Assembly: GCA_002299895.1 (NCBI GenBank)
Contig: DBOC01000006.1
Location: 155,691-219,690 of the forward strand
Length of the DNA stretch: 64,000 bases
DNA from: Sphingomonadales bacterium UBA656
Lineage (GTDB): Bacteria; Pseudomonadota; Alphaproteobacteria; Sphingomonadales; Sphingomonadaceae
Direction of reading: 5' to 3'
Positions 62,429 to 64,000 of the stretch are shown here, in pieces. The stretch's first letter is position 1. Each line of letters starts with the position of its first letter. Below the pieces are notes generated by a model, which saw only the letters and a list, made by a program, of their open reading frames with translations, ran no database searches and was not told the origin of the DNA. The position numbers and the translations under genes were made by a program.

Positions 62429-64000
62429 CACATGTGCCACAAAAAACCGCCGTGATTTATTGCCGCGTATCGTCTGCTCAGCAAACGACGCGGAGTGACG
62501 GCCTATCATCACAAGAGCAACGATGCCGCCTGTTTTGCGAGCATAAGGGCTATGAAGTCGTCCACGTCTTCAAAGACGATATGTCGGGCAGCGTCGCAAG
62601 ACGCCCCGGCATGGATGCGATGATCAAATTTCTGCGCTCAACGCGCAAACATTCCCATGTCGTTGTGATTGATGACATCTCCCGCCTCGCGCGCGGGATC
62701 GATGCGCATTTGCAGCTTCGTGCGGAAATCGGCGCAACCGGCGCTGCATTGGAATCTCCGTCCATTGAATTCGGCGAAGATTCCGACAGCAAGCTTGTGG
62801 AGAATTTGCTGGCGTGTGTCAGTCAGCACGCGCGCCAGAAAAACGCAGAACAGACGCTCAACCGCATGACTGCACGTATGCAGCAAGGCTTTTGGACATT
62901 CCAAGCGCCGTGGGGTTATAAATATGCCCGTTGGTCAGGCGGCGGAAAAATCCTCGCGCGCAACGAGCCTTTGGCCTCTATCATACAGGAAGCGCTCGAA
63001 GGCTTTGCGAGCGGACGGTTTGCCAGCCAAGCCGAAGTGATGCGCTATCTCGAACTGCAACCGGCTGTGCCGAAGATGCGCAATGGCAAAGTGTCGAACG
63101 AGCGCGTGAAGCAAATTCTGACGAACGCGCTCTATGCGGGTATCGTCTTTGTGCCGTCTTGGAATCTTTCACCTCGGATCGGCAAGCACGAGCCACTCGT
63201 CAGTATCGAAACATTCAATGAGATTCAGGAACGCTTGAAAGGCAAGGCGCGCGGTGCAGCCCGCGCCGATGTTAGCAGCGACTTTCCGCTGCGCGGACAT
63301 ATCTGTTGCCCGTGCTGTGGTCATGCACTGACCGCAAACTGGAGCAAGGGCCGCATGGGTGCGGCTTATCCCTATTACCTGTGCAGACAGCGTGAGTGCG
63401 AGTTGCGCGGTAAATCCTATGCGCGCGAAAAGGTCGAAGGTGCATTTGAGGAAATGCTCAGATCGATCACGCCTGCAAAACAGCTCATTGATCTCGCAAC
63501 GGCTGCGCTCCGCAATGCGTGGAACGCGCAAATCCTGAACGCAGAGCAATCGCGCAAAGTGATCGAAAAGGAGCTAGGAGAAATCGACCGCAAAATTGAA
63601 GGGCTTCTCGACCGGATCGTTGACGCTGGAAGCCCTTCGGTGATCGCTGCGTATGAACGGCGCATCGGCGAATTCGAATCCAGCAAGCTGCTTTTGAAGG
63701 AAAAAATGGCCAGTGTTGGCCAGCCGAAAAAGGACTTTGACGAAACTTTTCGAAACGCTTTGGCGTTCCTCGCAAGCCCTTGGAATCTTTGGAATAATGG
63801 TCGCCTAGAGGATAAGAAATTGGCCCTTAGACTCACATTTCCTCAACAGCTTGTATATGACCCGAAAGGAGGCGTTCGAAACAGCATTTTGTCCATACCT
63901 TTCAAGACGTTATACGACCTTTCTGGACATGAAAACAATTTGGCGCACCCAAGAGGATTCGAACATCTGGCCTCTGCCTTCGGAGGGCAGCGCTCTATCC
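62425..64000 (+). CDS. Large serine recombinase (integrase), incomplete at window end
   Basis: At least 525 residues, no stop before the window edge. N-domain: AVIYCRVSSAQQTTRSDGLS with nucleophile Ser16, and VVVIDDISRLARG. A recombinase domain and zinc ribbon follow (ICCPCCGHAL, YYLCRQRECEL), then a coiled coil (QSRKVIEKELGEIDRKIEGL). From residue 506 the frame runs antisense through tRNA-Arg, giving LAHPRGFEHLASAFGGQRS. Such tails are frequent in recombinases that integrate into tRNA genes. It catalyses integration and excision at the tRNA. Confidence 0.9.
   Translation, partial: MTHVPQKTAVIYCRVSSAQQTTRSDGLSSQEQRCRLFCEHKGYEVVHVFKDDMSGSVARRPGMDAMIKFLRSTRKHSHVVVIDDISRLARGIDAHLQLRAEIGATGAALESPSIEFGEDSDSKLVENLLACVSQHARQKNAEQTLNRMTARMQQGFWTFQAPWGYKYARWSGGGKILARNEPLASIIQEALEGFASGRFASQAEVMRYLELQPAVPKMRNGKVSNERVKQILTNALYAGIVFVPSWNLSPRIGKHEPLVSIETFNEIQERLKGKARGAARADVSSDFPLRGHICCPCCGHALTANWSKGRMGAAYPYYLCRQRECELRGKSYAREKVEGAFEEMLRSITPAKQLIDLATAALRNAWNAQILNAEQSRKVIEKELGEIDRKIEGLLDRIVDAGSPSVIAAYERRIGEFESSKLLLKEKMASVGQPKKDFDETFRNALAFLASPWNLWNNGRLEDKKLALRLTFPQQLVYDPKGGVRNSILSIPFKTLYDLSGHENNLAHPRGFEHLASAFGGQRSI
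63941..63949. other. attR core in tRNA-Arg
   Basis: TGGCGCACC, identical to the left-end core at 37565-37573; it encodes the acceptor end (complement GGTGCGCCA) of tRNA-Arg. Confidence 0.7.
63941..64000 (-). tRNA. tRNA-Arg(CCG), 3' part
   Basis: The last 60 bases of a tRNA, read on the minus strand and cut by the window edge (about 17 bases missing at the 5' end). Visible are part of the D arm, the anticodon stem CTGCC/GGCAG with loop CTCCGAA (anticodon CCG), the T loop GTTCGAATC and an encoded CCA end. It is the integration target of the element; its 3' sequence remains intact. Confidence 0.93.

Larger units (their letters stand above)
37565..63949. mobile_element. Integrative mobilizable element in tRNA-Arg (about 26.4 kb)
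   Basis: Bounded by the same 9-bp core TGGCGCACC at 37565-37573 and 63941-63949, the latter being the 3' end of tRNA-Arg on the minus strand. Inside are a serine recombinase next to the tRNA, a MobC-like protein, a relaxase, a coupling ATPase, ArdC, and two blocks of defence-like genes. No type IV secretion genes are present, so it needs a helper for transfer. The left boundary rests on the short repeat and on gene content. Confidence 0.78.

Noticed and set aside
37565..63949. Self-transmissible conjugative element (ICE)
   Set aside because: No VirB/Trb mating-pair genes are found between the att cores; only mobilization genes are present.

Overview
The window looks like a chromosomal segment of an alphaproteobacterium, most likely Sphingomonadales. 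The evidence is two large TonB-dependent receptors, Tat-exported hydrolases, an H-NOX two-component locus and frequent ATGA/GTGA gene overlaps. The genus is inference; no rRNA or other firm taxonomic marker is present. About 37.5 kb of ordinary chromosome is followed by an integrated mobilizable element of about 26.4 kb that ends in a tRNA-Arg gene at the right edge.

Chromosomal part (1-37.5 kb). 1-2.3 kb: a molybdenum hydroxylase (iron-sulfur subunit and the start of the Mo-binding subunit) divergent from an XdhC-like and a MocA-like maturation gene. 2.3-6.5 kb: a TPR-sulfotransferase and a TonB-dependent receptor closed by a clear terminator. 6.6-10.1 kb: a Rieske oxygenase and an FAD oxidoreductase divergent from a TetR gene, with a 22-bp palindromic operator between them. 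10.2-13.0 kb: a PhoD phosphatase and an acyl-CoA dehydrogenase. 13.0-16.3 kb: an H-NOX sensor, its hybrid histidine kinase, a tiny HisKA-like protein and a response regulator with a MarR-like output. 16.5-22.6 kb: gamma-glutamyltransferase, a second TonB receptor and a LysR regulator. 22.7-29.3 kb: a sterol-desaturase-like enzyme, a membrane protein, an in-frame fusion of a BetI-like TetR repressor with a betaine-aldehyde dehydrogenase, a choline dehydrogenase and an FAD oxidoreductase. 29.3-33.3 kb: a POT peptide transporter, an amidohydrolase and an LprI-like protein. 33.8-37.3 kb: a four-gene coupled operon (GT2, flippase-like membrane protein, DUF2141, GT4).

Mobile element (37565-63949). 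A large serine recombinase lies at the right end, and its reading frame runs into the 3' half of tRNA-Arg(CCG) on the opposite strand. The same 9-bp core occurs at 37565-37573. Mobilization genes are a MobC-like protein, a MobA/VirD2-like relaxase, a single-TM protein and a VirD4/TraG-like coupling ATPase; no mating-pair apparatus is seen, so this is best called an integrative mobilizable element. An ArdC-like antirestriction protein, a GIY-YIG protein, an orphan type IV prepilin and several unknown small genes accompany them.

Defence cargo. The centre of the element is a 10.8-kb, five-gene, tightly coupled minus-strand operon (43809-54593): a single-chain Type ISP-like restriction-modification enzyme, a double zinc-ribbon protein with a HEPN-like R-x4-H motif, an SF1 helicase ending in a DUF559/Vsr-like nuclease, a CD-NTase-like nucleotidyltransferase and a DUF6602-like putative nuclease. 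A separate gene (57127-58539) joins a TIR-like domain to a GGDEF-like cyclase domain. These two loci are the best candidates for undescribed antiphage systems. Two near-perfect inverted repeats each bury the ribosome binding site of the first gene of an operon in the element, suggesting RNA-level control.
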